Part shown: positions 21,552-33,307 of the stretch, in pieces
Position numbering within the stretch: position 1 is the stretch's first letter
Layout: each line of letters begins with the position of its first letter
DNA from: Boesenbergia rotunda
Taxonomy: Eukaryota; Streptophyta; Magnoliopsida; Zingiberales; Zingiberaceae
Direction: 5' to 3'
Length of the DNA stretch: 64,000 bases
NCBI GenBank assembly: GCA_024364735.1
Contig: JAGFNQ010000280.1
Coordinates: forward strand, 122,295-186,294
Position numbers and translations under genes: made by a program
The notes under the pieces: model-generated
Databases searched by the model: none
Told to the model about the DNA's origin: nothing
Seen by the model: only the letters and a program-made list of their open reading frames with translations

Positions 21552-22430
21552 AACTAGACTGGGGGACAAACCTTAAGACCGCTAAACCAAACATGTTTAT
21601 CAGGCGTAGTTCATTTAGTAGAGGGCAATTAGTGATTAAAGCCTCAAGCCCATCCTGTGAAATGGGAGCACATGCAAGAAACAGGGACGTAAGATGTGGC
21701 AAGCCTTGGAAATGAACAGGTCTGAACATGCACCTGAATAGACGTAGAGATCTGAGCCCTTAAGATGTGAGAAGACATGAAGGCAACTTATACATCTCTC
21801 CTAAACTCCCGGTATTATGGTACAGCAGTAAGACGTTTAATCACTATCTTAGATATTCACAGTTTGATCTTTAGCTATGACGTATTTTACAGAAATTTTT
21901 TCTTCAAATAGGGCGCGAATCCTGGGACGTTGGGCTTCTAGACCACCTACCGCGAGCGCTTTTCGATTTATCCTGGTGACCGATGAAAAATTTTCTTAGG
22001 ACCAAACCGATCACTTCAAATTTATCTTTTACCTAATTCAACATTAGAATTATTTCTTTAATATCATTTCTTGAAAGAAAGAGAAGCCACCCATCTATAT
22101 CTTTGGATCTTATTAAGTGAACAACGGAAAGTTCAAACCTGTGAATTGGTCCATGGTGGAGTAGGACAAGGTGATAAATAATGTCTACAAGCTGACGGTC
22201 AAGATTAGCTCGTGAAGAGCTGCTACATATACATTGAGGGGATTCTTCAAGACTGAAAGCAAGGTGTGGAATACTACTCCGTTTATATCTCCAATCACGT
22301 GATAAGATGCTTGTCCGGTTTGCATCTTTCAGTGGTAATTAAGTGCACTAGTATTTTTTCAATAATATTTGGTGGGAAATGATCGACTGATTCTGTCTAG
22401 AGTACTATCACCATTGACCATGGTAGACAT
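21552..22430 (-). pseudogene. F-box/LRR gene copy, 5' part, broken
   Basis: Minus-strand paralogue of exon 1 of the intact F-box gene. It starts at ATG 22430-22428 and reads VNGDSTLDRIS, then loses frame in the F-box. The LRR stretch is still open at 21740-21552 (VHFQGLPHLTSLFLACAPIS). A foreign ~235-bp stretch (about 21801-22040) interrupts the middle. The homology stops at about 21552, and the continuation of exon 1 lies at 75-1. Leader and intron sequence upstream (22440-25500) is also duplicated relative to the intact gene. Confidence 0.85.
21801..22040. mobile_element. short insertion in the F-box pseudogene, SINE-like
   Basis: Absent from the intact paralogue at 27781-27790. It contains TGGTACAGCAGTAAGACG and CAGTTTGATC, which loosely resemble tRNA-type A and B boxes. 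No clean target duplication or poly-A tail was seen, so the class is uncertain. Confidence 0.35.
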
Positions 22431-22439
22431 GGCTATTTT

Positions 22440-25381
22440 TTTTTACTTCACCGGCTCAATTCAAGGATAAGGAACAGTCAGTTATAAGCTGCAAACTCAA
22501 TCAGGAGACTGTTATAAGGTAGGCTAATTAATACTGCAATTCACCTATATATGCTAAGGCATAACCCTGCAGAATTTAGAAAGAAACAATAACATGATCA
22601 AGCACCTTTTGATAATAAATTAAAAACGATTAAAATATATGCAAAATAAAAACTATAGAAAGTTTTGGCAGTATCATTATCGAGGCTCCTCTTTAATTGA
22701 GGCTTATAATGAGTTTACATGCAAACAATCTGCAAATTCAGTGCTAGGGTTGAAACTAATTTAGAGATTTGGCAGGAGACTATTGAACACCATAAATAAA
22801 AATTTAGGATTCTCATATGTTCACAGAGTTTTTAGCCTGAGGAGATTGTCAAAAAAAAAAAAAAAATTAAACCAAGAAATTTAAAAAAAAACATCTTTGC
22901 AATGCCAATATTAACTTGAAAAGCATGCATGGCACCTTGATCATAGGAAAGTTTCCTTTACATGGAAAGTAAAAAAGACAGATTAGTGGCATGAGTCTCA
23001 TGAGCCAAATAGGATCATTTTAAGGAGAAAAGGCACCCTCATAGACATAACAATTTCTACTATTTAGTCTCAAATGAAGCAATAACAGCAAGATGTATGT
23101 ATATAGTCCAAATAATAATGGCTAAAGTAGCTACACAAGCTAGGACCACCCTCATATACACAACAATTTCTACCATTGCTTCTCAAATGATGCAATAACA
23201 GCAAGATGTATGCATATGCTCCAAATAATAATAGCCAAACTAGCTACAAAAGCTAGGACTACTATGAGTCCAACAGACTTTCTATCATCAAGGTCACAAT
23301 ATTCTGGAGGTCAGCCTCATAATATACATAAGTGAATTTACCTAATAGCTGAACCTAGATTCTAAAATTCATTAGGCGTTAGTCGGGCGTCAGGTCAGCG
23401 CTTAGCGCTAACCCGTCTAGGCAGGGACTAAACACCGCTAGGCAGATTCCAGGGTATCAACATAAATTATATAATAAATCACATTTTATAACTCTAACAC
23501 AATAACATCAAATTTAAAATGAGTTCAAAATTACATAACTAAGAAAATATCATAAATTTATTCTACTTTTTTTTAACTCTCTGATTTTTCCAAAATGTGG
23601 ATTTTTTTCATTCGCTTTGATTTCTCCAACTTTGGTTACTTAGTATGTGAAGATAAAGTTTGGTGTTAGCCGCTAGGGCAAGCCAACAAATCGATTTTCT
23701 TATTGAACCAAAGTTTAGGGTTTATAAAACTTAAGTCTAACACAAAAATGTTACATTTCAGTTTTTTTAATTGAGCTTTAAATTTAAAATCTCAAACTAA
23801 AAAAAATTATAAAAACCCTGCACTATTTTCATGACGTCTAGACAATTCGACCAAGTAGTCGGTGTCTAGGGCCGCTTAATCCCGTCTAGATGCTAAAGCC
23901 AACCAACATGTTTTCTGTGTGGCTGACTGACTGATGCCTAGGCAGTTGCCTAGATCGAATTTTTAAAACACTGATCTCAATTGAAGAGATAACAATATAA
24001 TGCATGCATATGCTCCAAATAATAATAGGTTAACTAGATACAAAAGTTAGGACTTGCTATGAGTCCAACAAACTTTCCATCATCAAGGTGGCCCTAATAC
24101 TAAGACAATTTCACTATCAATATACAGGGCAAATGGGAGTTCATGCAGTCTCGTCTCTAATTAAAAGAGAGTTGTGCAGTGGTAAAACACTCATAGGAAC
24201 AAATAAGAGAGGACTACAATTTCAATCCCAATGAGAACGAATATTCTAGAAGTCGGCTTCTCAATGTTCGTAAGATGTACTCCAGATTTATTTGGTAGAC
24301 AAACCAAGGGAGATCTATCTCCAAGATTAATCGGGCGAAGCCTAGTCACTTGGATAATCAAAATAATAATAATAAAAAAGAGTTGCACTTGTGCATTTCC
24401 ACCTCCAATCAAGAAAGTTGTCCATACACAATCCCACCTCTGATCAAAGGAGCTTTACCCATGCACTGTGACATCCAACCAAGGGAGCTGAAAGACTAGA
24501 AACGACTATGTAGGCCAAACAATATTTCAAGATCAAGAACCCTAACAACTGTTATGTACCTCAGGTTGTAAGTTGACTAAGTTAACATTATCATATGCAC
24601 AAGAAATTAAATATCCAAATCATAACACAATGTGCTCCTGACATTATAGTCTGTAGAGTTATCTCATCCTTGGCAACTAGAATCAGGCACAGATACTGCA
24701 TTTGTTTAGAAGTAGTGAGCAAGTCAAAATCAATATTATAAGAGCAACAAGATGCCGCATTATAAAACTAAAGAATGAAAAAGCTATTTACAATGCGGGA
24801 CCATCCCACCCACTAGCCTAACTTGCTTGATTATTTGATGGACTGATAGTTAATATGTAAGTGTTATTAACATGAAGTTTGGGAGTCCAAATTTATCAAA
24901 GTCAGTGTGACCATCCTTCCCATGTACTAGCTACAGTATCCAGGTTAATAGTTCCCGTGATTTATCTCCTCCGTGTTGACCTTAGGACGGATTGACGGGG
25001 GCGCTGGGGACGAACGAATCACCTTTTACATTACATCTCAATTATTAACGTTCCGCCATACATGAAAGCCCTACCTTAGGACGCTCAAACTTACGAAGCC
25101 AAGACAAATACCTCTCAACGTATGCCCCCATACGATGAGTACTGACATATCCTAAGGATTTACTGAATCAACTCACTCAATCCTCATACTTCTTTATTAA
25201 CTTCCACAACAAATCCAAGTCTTGATTAGCACCCCAAGACCACATCAATGCCTACATCTTGCAGTCTCCATTCCCATTCTCAACAGTTATCACTACTATT
25301 CGTGAACCACATCGATCCAAGAAGGATTTGGACATATAACAAAATTTCCAAAATTGAAGGGCAGAAAGGAGGAAAACCTAC
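22440..25381 (-). other. leader intron of the F-box pseudogene, with insertions
   Basis: Colinear in pieces with the 5'-UTR intron of the intact gene (28210-31735); for example CTTTTGATAATAAATTA and GAAATTAAATATCCAAATCA occur in both or near-identically. Holds a ~130-bp tandem repeat around AACAGCAAGATGTATG (23080-23210), with a third part at about 23990. An unrelated segment at about 23370-23965 separates the last two. It lacks the 2.1-kb TIR element present in the paralogue, so about 24490-24510 is the empty site. Confidence 0.6.
23370..23965. mobile_element. probable inserted element, unclassified
   Basis: Splits an otherwise duplicated intron. It has CTAGGCAG-type motifs near both ends (CCGTCTAGGCAGG left, GCCTAGGCAGTTGCCTAG right). 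No coding frame; exact ends and target duplication were not resolved. Confidence 0.35.
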
Positions 25382-25500
25382 TGAATTAATCGATTGTCTG
25401 ACTCGACGTCGGTCAGCCGACGGCAGTGGGGGAGAGGAAGGCAGGAGAGGGCGTTTGTGTAATGCGGAGAGGCGAAGAAAAATCTCAAAGAAAATCTTAA
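25382..25500 (-). other. 5'-UTR exon of the F-box pseudogene copy
   Basis: Matches the leader exon at 31736-31870 (minus strand CTGCCTTCC...CCGACG, followed by a GTAGGTTT splice donor). No protein is expected from it. Confidence 0.5.
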
Positions 25501-26600
25501 GGAATGACGTGGTATCGCAATTGCAATGATCCCTGACGGGTTTACCATATCCCTCAGGATCCAACTGTCGATGACATCCGAGTGACAATCAGATATGTAC
25601 ATATAAAATATCATGTCATTGTTTGAAGTTTTCATTGAGATTTTTTCCTTTCCTATAAGAACTCATGCAAAAATATTTAGTTCCTAAATTAACTGAAATA
25701 ATTGGAATATTATTTAACTAAGGAAAGAAATAATTTTTTAAAAAAATAAATTGAAAATATTCTTTTTTTATAAAAAGAAAGGAATTCAAAAAATATATTG
25801 AAGATTGAAAAATAAATAGAAAATTAACAAAATTGATGCATTTATAATAAATTAGAGATTTAATTTTATCGTATAACAATTAATATTTTTTATTTTAATA
25901 ATAAATAAAAAAACAATTATAAAATTATTTTTTATTTAAAATATTTAATTCTATATTTGTTGTTAGTCAAATAAATTTAAAACTTATATTTTATTATCTT
26001 TAAATTAATATAATTTTAATTTTTTATAGTGAGATTATTTTCTTATCCTCCAATTTTATTTTAAGTATCGAATAGTCTGACAATTCATTTTTGATGCTAC
26101 GTCACTTTAATGGCAGTAAAAATACAAAATATAGATCGTTCAAATCCGGTGCAAATTAAATTTAACCAGCAACCCCCTCAATTAATCTTTGAATTAAAAT
26201 AATTATCCCTAAATAAAAAATTATTTAATTAATTAATTAATTAAAAAAAAAGGTCACTCTCCAAAGAGTCAAAACAAGAAACTACTATACTATTACGAGT
26301 CTACAGTTGACAGTAGTTGCAAACTAAACAAGTTTCAGTATTATGCAGGGATAACACAAAATGTTATACCAAGGCAATTCTTTTCCAGATTCAAAAGGAA
26401 GTATTTTGATTCAAATATAAAAGAGAGGCCCGGCAAAAGGAAAAACACTGTTAGGAACCATATTCACCTTGCACAAGAAACAAAGATTAAAAAATCTCCA
26501 ATAGGAATTGCCCCTTTCTTTCTACTAAAAAAAGACGTCATGCTATGGCAAAATTCAAAGATTGACAATTACAAAGCTTCAAAAGTCTTCATTTGAAATA
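25501..26600. other. AT-rich intergenic region
   Basis: Upstream of the pseudogene leader and downstream of the intact F-box gene. Very AT-rich between 25670 and 26260 with a TTAATTAATTAATTAA run. Nothing else recognisable. Confidence 0.5.
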
Positions 26601-26618
26601 TAGGCATTCCAAGTGATC

Positions 26619-28194
26619 TCAAGCCCACATAGATGACGCATTCCGAAATTTTCTCTTTAAAATTTTTATTTCAGCTGCAGGTGATAATCTCCTGAATTTG
26701 ATCATCTCCCTTATCATATCGAGCTCTGTCTTCAGTCTGTAGTCAAATCCAATGTATGCAGTCTCAAGAACTGGTGCATTGGCAAGAACAAACTTCAAAA
26801 ATGGGAGTTCAAGTATGCAGCTCACGTCAGTAATTTCCAAATTTCTGAGGTGGCTAAATAGGCAATTGGATCTTTGCTGTGAATTCCAAAATTTCTCAAC
26901 AGGTGTTTCATGATCTACTGGCATGACAAAACGTGCCTACAATTCGTTCAGAAATTAGAATGACAAGACAAAAAGAGGATTGCAACACACATTGAAGTAA
27001 AAGAGAGAAGATTACTAAAATGAGAATATTGTTGTTCACGACAACGAACCATATAATTTCAGTTACGAATATATGATACATAAAAAAAAATATTATAAGA
27101 AGAACAAATTACCTCTAACTCAAGAGTCACTAACATCGGGCAGCTTCTGCACAGGGAAACTAAGGCAAACATTTCTTGTATGTCCTTAAAATTTACAGTT
27201 GCATGAAAATGCTTTAGCTGGTATGTGCCAGGAAACCGCATGGCTAACTCACCATATGTCCAGACCTAGACTTTGAGAAAATGTAGTCATAAAACTGTTA
27301 GGTGGAATTCTAAGAAAACTAAGAGAACCCAAATACCTTGAATGCTTGACCACCCAGTACAATCTTCTTAATACTGGGAAGATGGTATAGGATTCTAAAT
27401 AATTTGCAAATTACTCCAGGGGCTGCATGATACTTGTCACTCTTCACGGTTAAGGAGACAGACAATGTAGCTAATAATGGAACATTTTCAAAATTAAGAG
27501 CTATGTGTTCTCCAACAAATGTCAAGTTAACCAGACTCGGGGAACAAACCTTAAGACCACCAAAATCAAACATGTCTATCAAGCATAGTTTATTTAGTAG
27601 AGGGCAACCGGTGATTAAAGCCTCAAGCCCAGCCTGTGAAATGGAAACACTTCTAAGAAACAGAGATGCAAGATGTGGTAACCCTTGGAAATGAACAGGT
27701 TTGAACATGCATCTATGCAGAGATAGAGACCTGAGCCCTTTACATGAGAGAAGACAAGAATGCAACTTATACACCTCTCCTTCCCATCTATGTAGAATTA
27801 TTTCTCTAATATCATTTCTTGAAAGAAAGAGAAGCCACCCATCTATATCTTTGGAGCTTCTTAACTGAATGGAAAGTTCAAACCTGTGAATTGGTCCTTG
27901 GTGGAGTAATAGGACTTGATGAATAATGCCTACAATCTTACTGTCAAAATTAACTTGTGAATAGTTGCATATAGATAGGGGGAATTCTTGCCAACTGAAA
28001 GTAAGTTGTGGAATACTACTCCATGCATATCTCCAATCATGTGATAAGATGCTTGTCCGGATTGCATCTCTCAATGGTAAGTGCACAAGTATTTGTTCGA
28101 TAATATTTGGTGGCAAACGGCTGATTCTGTCTAGAGTACTGTCACCATTGACTATGCTAGACATGGCTAATTTTTTTACTTCCTGTACAATCAT
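26619..28194 (-). CDS. F-box/LRR/FBD-type protein, intact gene
   Basis: Predicted substrate-receptor subunit of an SCF ubiquitin ligase; the target is unknown. Three coding exons with canonical sites: 28194-27337, 27265-27113 and 26936-26619, all joining in phase 0, giving about 442 residues. The start at 28194 follows a splice acceptor (CTGCAG at 28203-28198), so the upstream part of the open frame is intron. A second Met lies ten codons on. F-box at residues ~23-60 (STLDRISRLPPNIIEQILVH then LRDAIRTSILSHDWRYAW). Leucine-rich region ~120-340 with repeats such as CPLLNKLCLIDMFDF and MLVTLELE. An FBD-like C-terminus (NLEITDVSCILELPFLKFVL, NAPVLE). This layout and length fit the large plant F-box/FBD/LRR family. 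Its leader exon is probably at 31870-31736. A broken paralogue lies at 21552-22430. Confidence 0.88.
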
Positions 28195-28209
28195 AAGCTG
28201 CAGAATCAA

Positions 28210-29046
28210 TTAGGAGACTGATAAGGTGAACCAAATACTCCAATTCACCTATGTTACGGTGTCACCCTGCAGGATTGAAACAAAACTCAATAAAGTAACA
28301 AGCACCATTTGATAATAAATTAGAGATGATTAAAATCTATGCTAAATAAAAGAGACATCAATTAAAAAAGCTTTGAGAAAAAGGTGGTGGCATTGCCAAA
28401 GCTCCTTGTAAATTGAGGCTATAAAGGGTGTTTACTTGAATGCAACAGCAAATTAAGTACTAGGTTGCGGTGAGTCATGCGCTAAAGTCAAAAGCAATTC
28501 AAAAAGATAGATCCACTATCTTAACGCCCCCCCCCCCCCTAAAGCCGGCCCTGCAGATATGGAGAGAGATTCGAAATAAAGTCATTTTCTAATAAATGAA
28601 AAGGTGTGGTTTTCTAAAAAATGAAGATAGAAAACGACGTAACCCGAACGCTCCCTGAGGTTCTTGGAAAGAAAAAAATCCATTACATAAAAAGTAAAAG
28701 AGATAATTATTGTCACAAATCTTATGAACCAAATAGGTTCATTTTCAGGGATAGAAAAAGTTCCCTCATACACAACAATTTCTACCACTGAATCACAATT
28801 GAAAAGATCAATGTATGCCAATGCTCCAAATAACAATAGATAAACTAGCTACAGAAACTAGAACTACTAGGAGTCCAACAAACTTTCATCATCAAGGTGG
28901 ATGGGTATTCTTCATGCACTCTCGCCTTCAATCAAAAGGAAGCTTCAGTCGTGCACTTCTACCTCCAATCAAGAAAGTTATTCCTAGACACTCTCATGCA
29001 CTTTCCCAATGCACTATCACGTCCAATCAAGGGTGCTGAATGACTA
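28210..29046 (-). other. 5'-UTR intron of the F-box gene, 3' part
   Basis: Non-coding; duplicated in the leader region of the paralogue. Contains a poly-C run at about 28526-28539. Confidence 0.55.
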
Positions 29047-29056
29047 GAAACAACTA

Positions 29057-31191
29057 CAGTTTTTTACTGAACCGTGTAAAAAAATTCCAAAATACCCAAA
29101 TCGCGTAGGGTAGTTTCAAAATTACCAAATCACATATTTGATATCAGTCGACGACTGATTCAGTTACTAATGTTTTCCACTAGTCGAATTGATATCCCAC
29201 TATCTTCTTAATTTAGAAATTAAGCAAATCAGTCGACTGATTTTAAAAATAGTCAATTGATTTACTTTTTTTAAACTAAATCGATTTTAGATAAAATCGG
29301 TTAGTAGACCAAACGACCTCGGATTGACATGAAAATAGCTTCTATGTGTTCGTCTAATTCTCCTGATTATATCCATGTCCTCAAATGTCAATTTGACTCA
29401 ATATATAGAGAGCGATGATTTTTTAAACACGAATTTGATTGTTCGAAAAATTCAACTCGCGTTCAAAAAATCACTATTGTTAATATATTGGGTCAAATTT
29501 ATATTTGAGGGCATATATATAATTGAGAGAATTAGATAAACACATAAGAGCTAGTTTCATATCAATTTGAAATCGTTTGGTCCATCAGCCGATTTTGCCC
29601 GTCCGGCTGATGAATCAAACAACCTAGGATTGACATGAAACTAGCTTCAATGTGTTCGTCTAATTCTCCCAATTATATTCATGCCCTCAAACATAAATTT
29701 AACCCAATATATTGACAATAATAATTTTTTGAACGCGAATTGAATTTTTCGAACTATCAAATTCGTGTTTAAAAAATCATTGCTCTCTATATATTGAGTC
29801 AAATTGACGTTTGAGAACATAGATATAATCAGGAGAATTAGACAAACACATAAGAACTAGTTTTATGTCAATCCGAGGTCGTTTGGTCTATCAGCCGATT
29901 TTGTCCAAAATCGATTAATGGACCAAATGAATCGGTTGATGGACCAAACGACCTCAGATTGATATGAAATTAGCTCCTATGTGTTCGTCTACTTCTCCTA
30001 ATTATATCCATCACTCAAACATTAATTTGACTAATATATAGAGAGTAATGATTTTTTAACACAAATTAAAATTTTCAAATAATCTAATTCGTATTTACAA
30101 AATTATAAGATCAGACTACAAAATTATCAAAATTGTCAAATTATCAAACTACAAAATATTATAAGATCAGACTACAAAATTTGTTAACAACTCCACCTAT
30201 ATCACATCCAAAAGAAAAACAAATGACATCTATCAATTATCAAATTGTATTTTTCTCATAGGATCTGCAGTAATGATTCCTCAAAAGCATTACTATATAA
30301 CCCATCCTATAACACATTAAAACCTTCAGGTAGTTAAAAAACAGATTGCTATGCTAAATTTCATCCAGTTGAAAAACTAATCGAACATTCCAATCCTAAA
30401 GATTCTAACCAGATCAAACACTAAACATGGATCTCATAGAAAACAGAGAAAAAAACCCTACCTAACCAAGAGAAAAAACCCTAAATCAAAAGGGGCGCTC
30501 ACCTTTGTGATGCCCCGGAAGGGGTCACCTTTACAGGGAAGGAGGGTCGGCGATGCTCAAACCAAGAGAGGAAAGCCGCGCATGAAAAGGAAAAGAGAAA
30601 GGTTGGGCGTTGGGCGATGAGGAGAGAAGAGGGCAATCGGCGAGGGAGAGGGAGTCGGCGTCGGGCTCGCTCGCACGAGGATGGAAACCGCAGGTGTGCT
30701 TCGGCGTCGGCGGAAACTTGTGAAGGAGAAGAGAAACTTCCTCTCGGGCGATGAGTAGAGAAGAGGATTGCGATGTGACGAGGCTCGCGCGCACGTGCTT
30801 AGGCGACGGGGGAATGGAAAGTTGATATCCAAGGGGGGAGAGGAGAATCAAAACTAGGATATGATATCCTTACTTTGATTCCCATTGAGCCCTTTCAAAC
30901 ACCTACCAAGCATCATATATGGGAATGAAATAACTTTTATTCCTATTCTTTACCCCTAAACACCCCCCCCCCCCCCCACACCAAGCAGCCCCTTAAATTT
31001 CGAGGACAGTGGGATATCAATTCGATTGGTGAAAAATATCAATTGACCGATTCAATTAGTCGACTGATGTTTTTCATCAGTCGACTGATTAGGAGTAAAA
31101 CCGGAAGTAGACAGATGATTTGATAATTTTGAAACTACCCTATGCGATTTGGGTATTTTGGAAATTTTTTAATGCAGTTCAATAAAAAGCT
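29057..31191. mobile_element. 2.1-kb TIR DNA element in the F-box 5'-UTR intron
   Basis: Inverted ends of about 70 bp: the left reads TTTTTTACTGAACCG... with CCAAAATACCCAAATCGCG, and the right, inverted, reads CTTTTTATTGAACTGC... with CCAAAATACCCAAATCGCA. Flanked by the 10-bp repeat GAAACAACTA (29047-29056 and 31192-31201), and the paralogue at about 24500 shows a single copy of that site. Long TIRs and a 9-10-bp duplication point to a non-autonomous MULE. The interior is two arrays of inverted motifs (CCATCAGCCGATTTTG and relatives) around a GC-rich block at 30500-30860 (possible captured gene leader) and a poly-C run at 30963-30977. No transposase. Confidence 0.88.
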
Positions 31192-31735
31192 GAAACAACT
31201 ATGTAGATCGAACAATATTTCAAGATCATGAACCCTACAGCTGCCATGTACTTCATAAGGCATAATTGACCTCCACGATTATTGATTTTACAACATGCAA
31301 GTCAACTAAGTTAGCAATATGAAAAGCATAAGAAATTAAATATCCAAATCACAACACAATGCGCTCCCAACAATATGGCCACATAGTTATCTTGTGTTTA
31401 GCAACTAGAACCATTGCAAACCCTAAAACCCTAAAAAACAAAACAAGTACCTTTCAACATATGTCCCATACAACGAGTTCTAACAAATCCTAAGCATTTA
31501 CTGAATCAACCCACCCAATCGTCATACTTCTTTATTAAAATTCCACAACAAATCCAAATATTGCCTAGCATTCCGGCACCATATCTACTAACGCAAGCAT
31601 CAATGCCCACGTCTAGCAGTCGCCATTACCATTCTCAACAGATGTCAGTAGTATTCGTGAACCATATTGATCCGAGAAGGATTTGGACATATATCATAAT
31701 TTCCATATTTGAATTGAAGCAAGGATGAAACCTAC

Positions 31736-31870
31736 CCAATCGATCATATGGCTCAACGTCGGTCGGTGGACGGCGGTGGGGGAAAGGAAGGCAGGAGAGG
31801 GTGTCGAAAGTGAGGGAAAAGGAAGAGAAAGGGATTCGCTTACTGCGGCGCGTTGAAGAACAAAACAAAA
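31736..31870 (-). other. likely 5'-UTR exon of the F-box gene
   Basis: GC/CT-rich leader sequence with a GTAGGTTT donor at 31735 (minus strand), duplicated at 25382-25500 upstream of the pseudogene. It would splice to the acceptor at 28198. Inferred only from conservation between paralogues and from splice signals. Confidence 0.5.
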
Positions 31871-31889
31871 TAAGGGCGGTGAAGAATCA

Positions 31890-32225
31890 TTTAACCCTAA
31901 AAATTCGGGATCCGGTTCGGATTCAGTGGCAGCGTGTTCTCGTTTTTTTTTAAAATGCTCTTAAATCTTTATTAATATTAAGATAAGATCCTTAATTTTT
32001 TTTGTCAAAATATACCTCATTAAATAGGTATTTTAATTTTAGACAGCAAGATTTAAACCATTTAAACCTAAAATCCGGGAACCGGTTCGGATTCAATGGC
32101 AAAATGTTTTTTTTCTTTTATTTAAATGCATTTAAAGTTTTATTAATATTAAGATAATCCTTAATTTTTTTTTCAAAATACACCCCTCCTCATTAATTAG
32201 GTGTTTTAATTTTAGAAAGGAAGAT
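31890..32225 (-). repeat. two ~170-bp tandem copies upstream of the F-box leader
   Basis: 31890-32052 and 32065-32222 are diverged copies; both carry CCGGTTCGGATTCA, then TTTATTAATATTAAGATAA, then TTTTAATTTTAGA. They sit directly upstream of the putative transcription start, so they may be a promoter duplication. The paralogous copy lacks them. Confidence 0.75.
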
Positions 32226-32254
32226 ACAACAAAAATTTATTAAACCACGTATTT

Positions 32255-33307
32255 AACTTAGAAATATCAAATCATATCACATAGTTTCAAAATTATAAAA
32301 TCATATATATTTTTTGAATTTTACCGTCAATCAGGAAAATCATCATTCTACTGAATTCGTCGATCATCAATGGGACACTGTCAAATTTTTTCATTTTTTC
32401 AGATTTATTTATTTTTTTAATTAAAATTAATTTTAAATAAAATTAATTAATAAATAGAATGATTTCGAATTGATATGAAATTAATTTTTTTATATATGAT
32501 TTGTTCTCCTGATTATATGCATGTTCTCAAAAATTAATTTGACATAATATATTAAGAACATTAATTTTTTGACATGAATATGTTTGAAAATTTCAAACTG
32601 ATTGATGGACCAAACAAGTTTGGATCGACATGAAATTAGCTTCAATGTATTCGTCTAATTTTTTTGATTATATCTATGTCCTCAAACATTAATTTGACTC
32701 AATATATTGAGAGTTGTGATTTTTAAACACGATTTAGATTTTTCGAACAATCAAATTTATATTTAAAAAACTCAATTCTCAATATATTGAGTCAAATTGA
32801 AGTTTGAGAGCATAGATATAATCAAAAGAATTAGACGAATATATATGAGATAGTTTCATATCAATCTGAGGTCGTTTAGTCCATCAGTTGATTTTGCCCA
32901 AAATCGATTGATGGACTAAACGAACCGGTTGATGGATCAAACGATCTTGAATTGATATGAAATTAATTTTTATGTGTTGTCTAATTCTACTGATTATATT
33001 CATGTGCTCAAACATTAATTTAACCTAATATATTGAGAGCGTTAATTTTTTAAACACGAATTTGATTATTCGAAAATTTTAATTCGTGTTCAAAAAATCA
33101 CTACTCTCAATATATTGAGTCAAATTGATGTTTAAAGGCATAGATATAATCAAGAAAATTAAACGAATATATAGGAATTAATTTCATGTCAATCCGAAGT
33201 CGTTTGGTCCATCAATCGATTTTGTCCAAAACCGACTGATGGATCAAACGAACCAGTTGATGGACCAAACGACCTTAAATTGACATGAAACTAACTCCAA
33301 TGGGTTC
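32255..33307. mobile_element. TIR/fold-back element 2, left part
   Basis: Same family as 29057-31191: the end contains CATAGTTTCAAAATTATAAA, followed by inverted units around CCATCAATCGATTTTG and long AT-rich inverted segments. It stops at 33307 where Copia element F begins, and continues at 42538. Confidence 0.75.
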
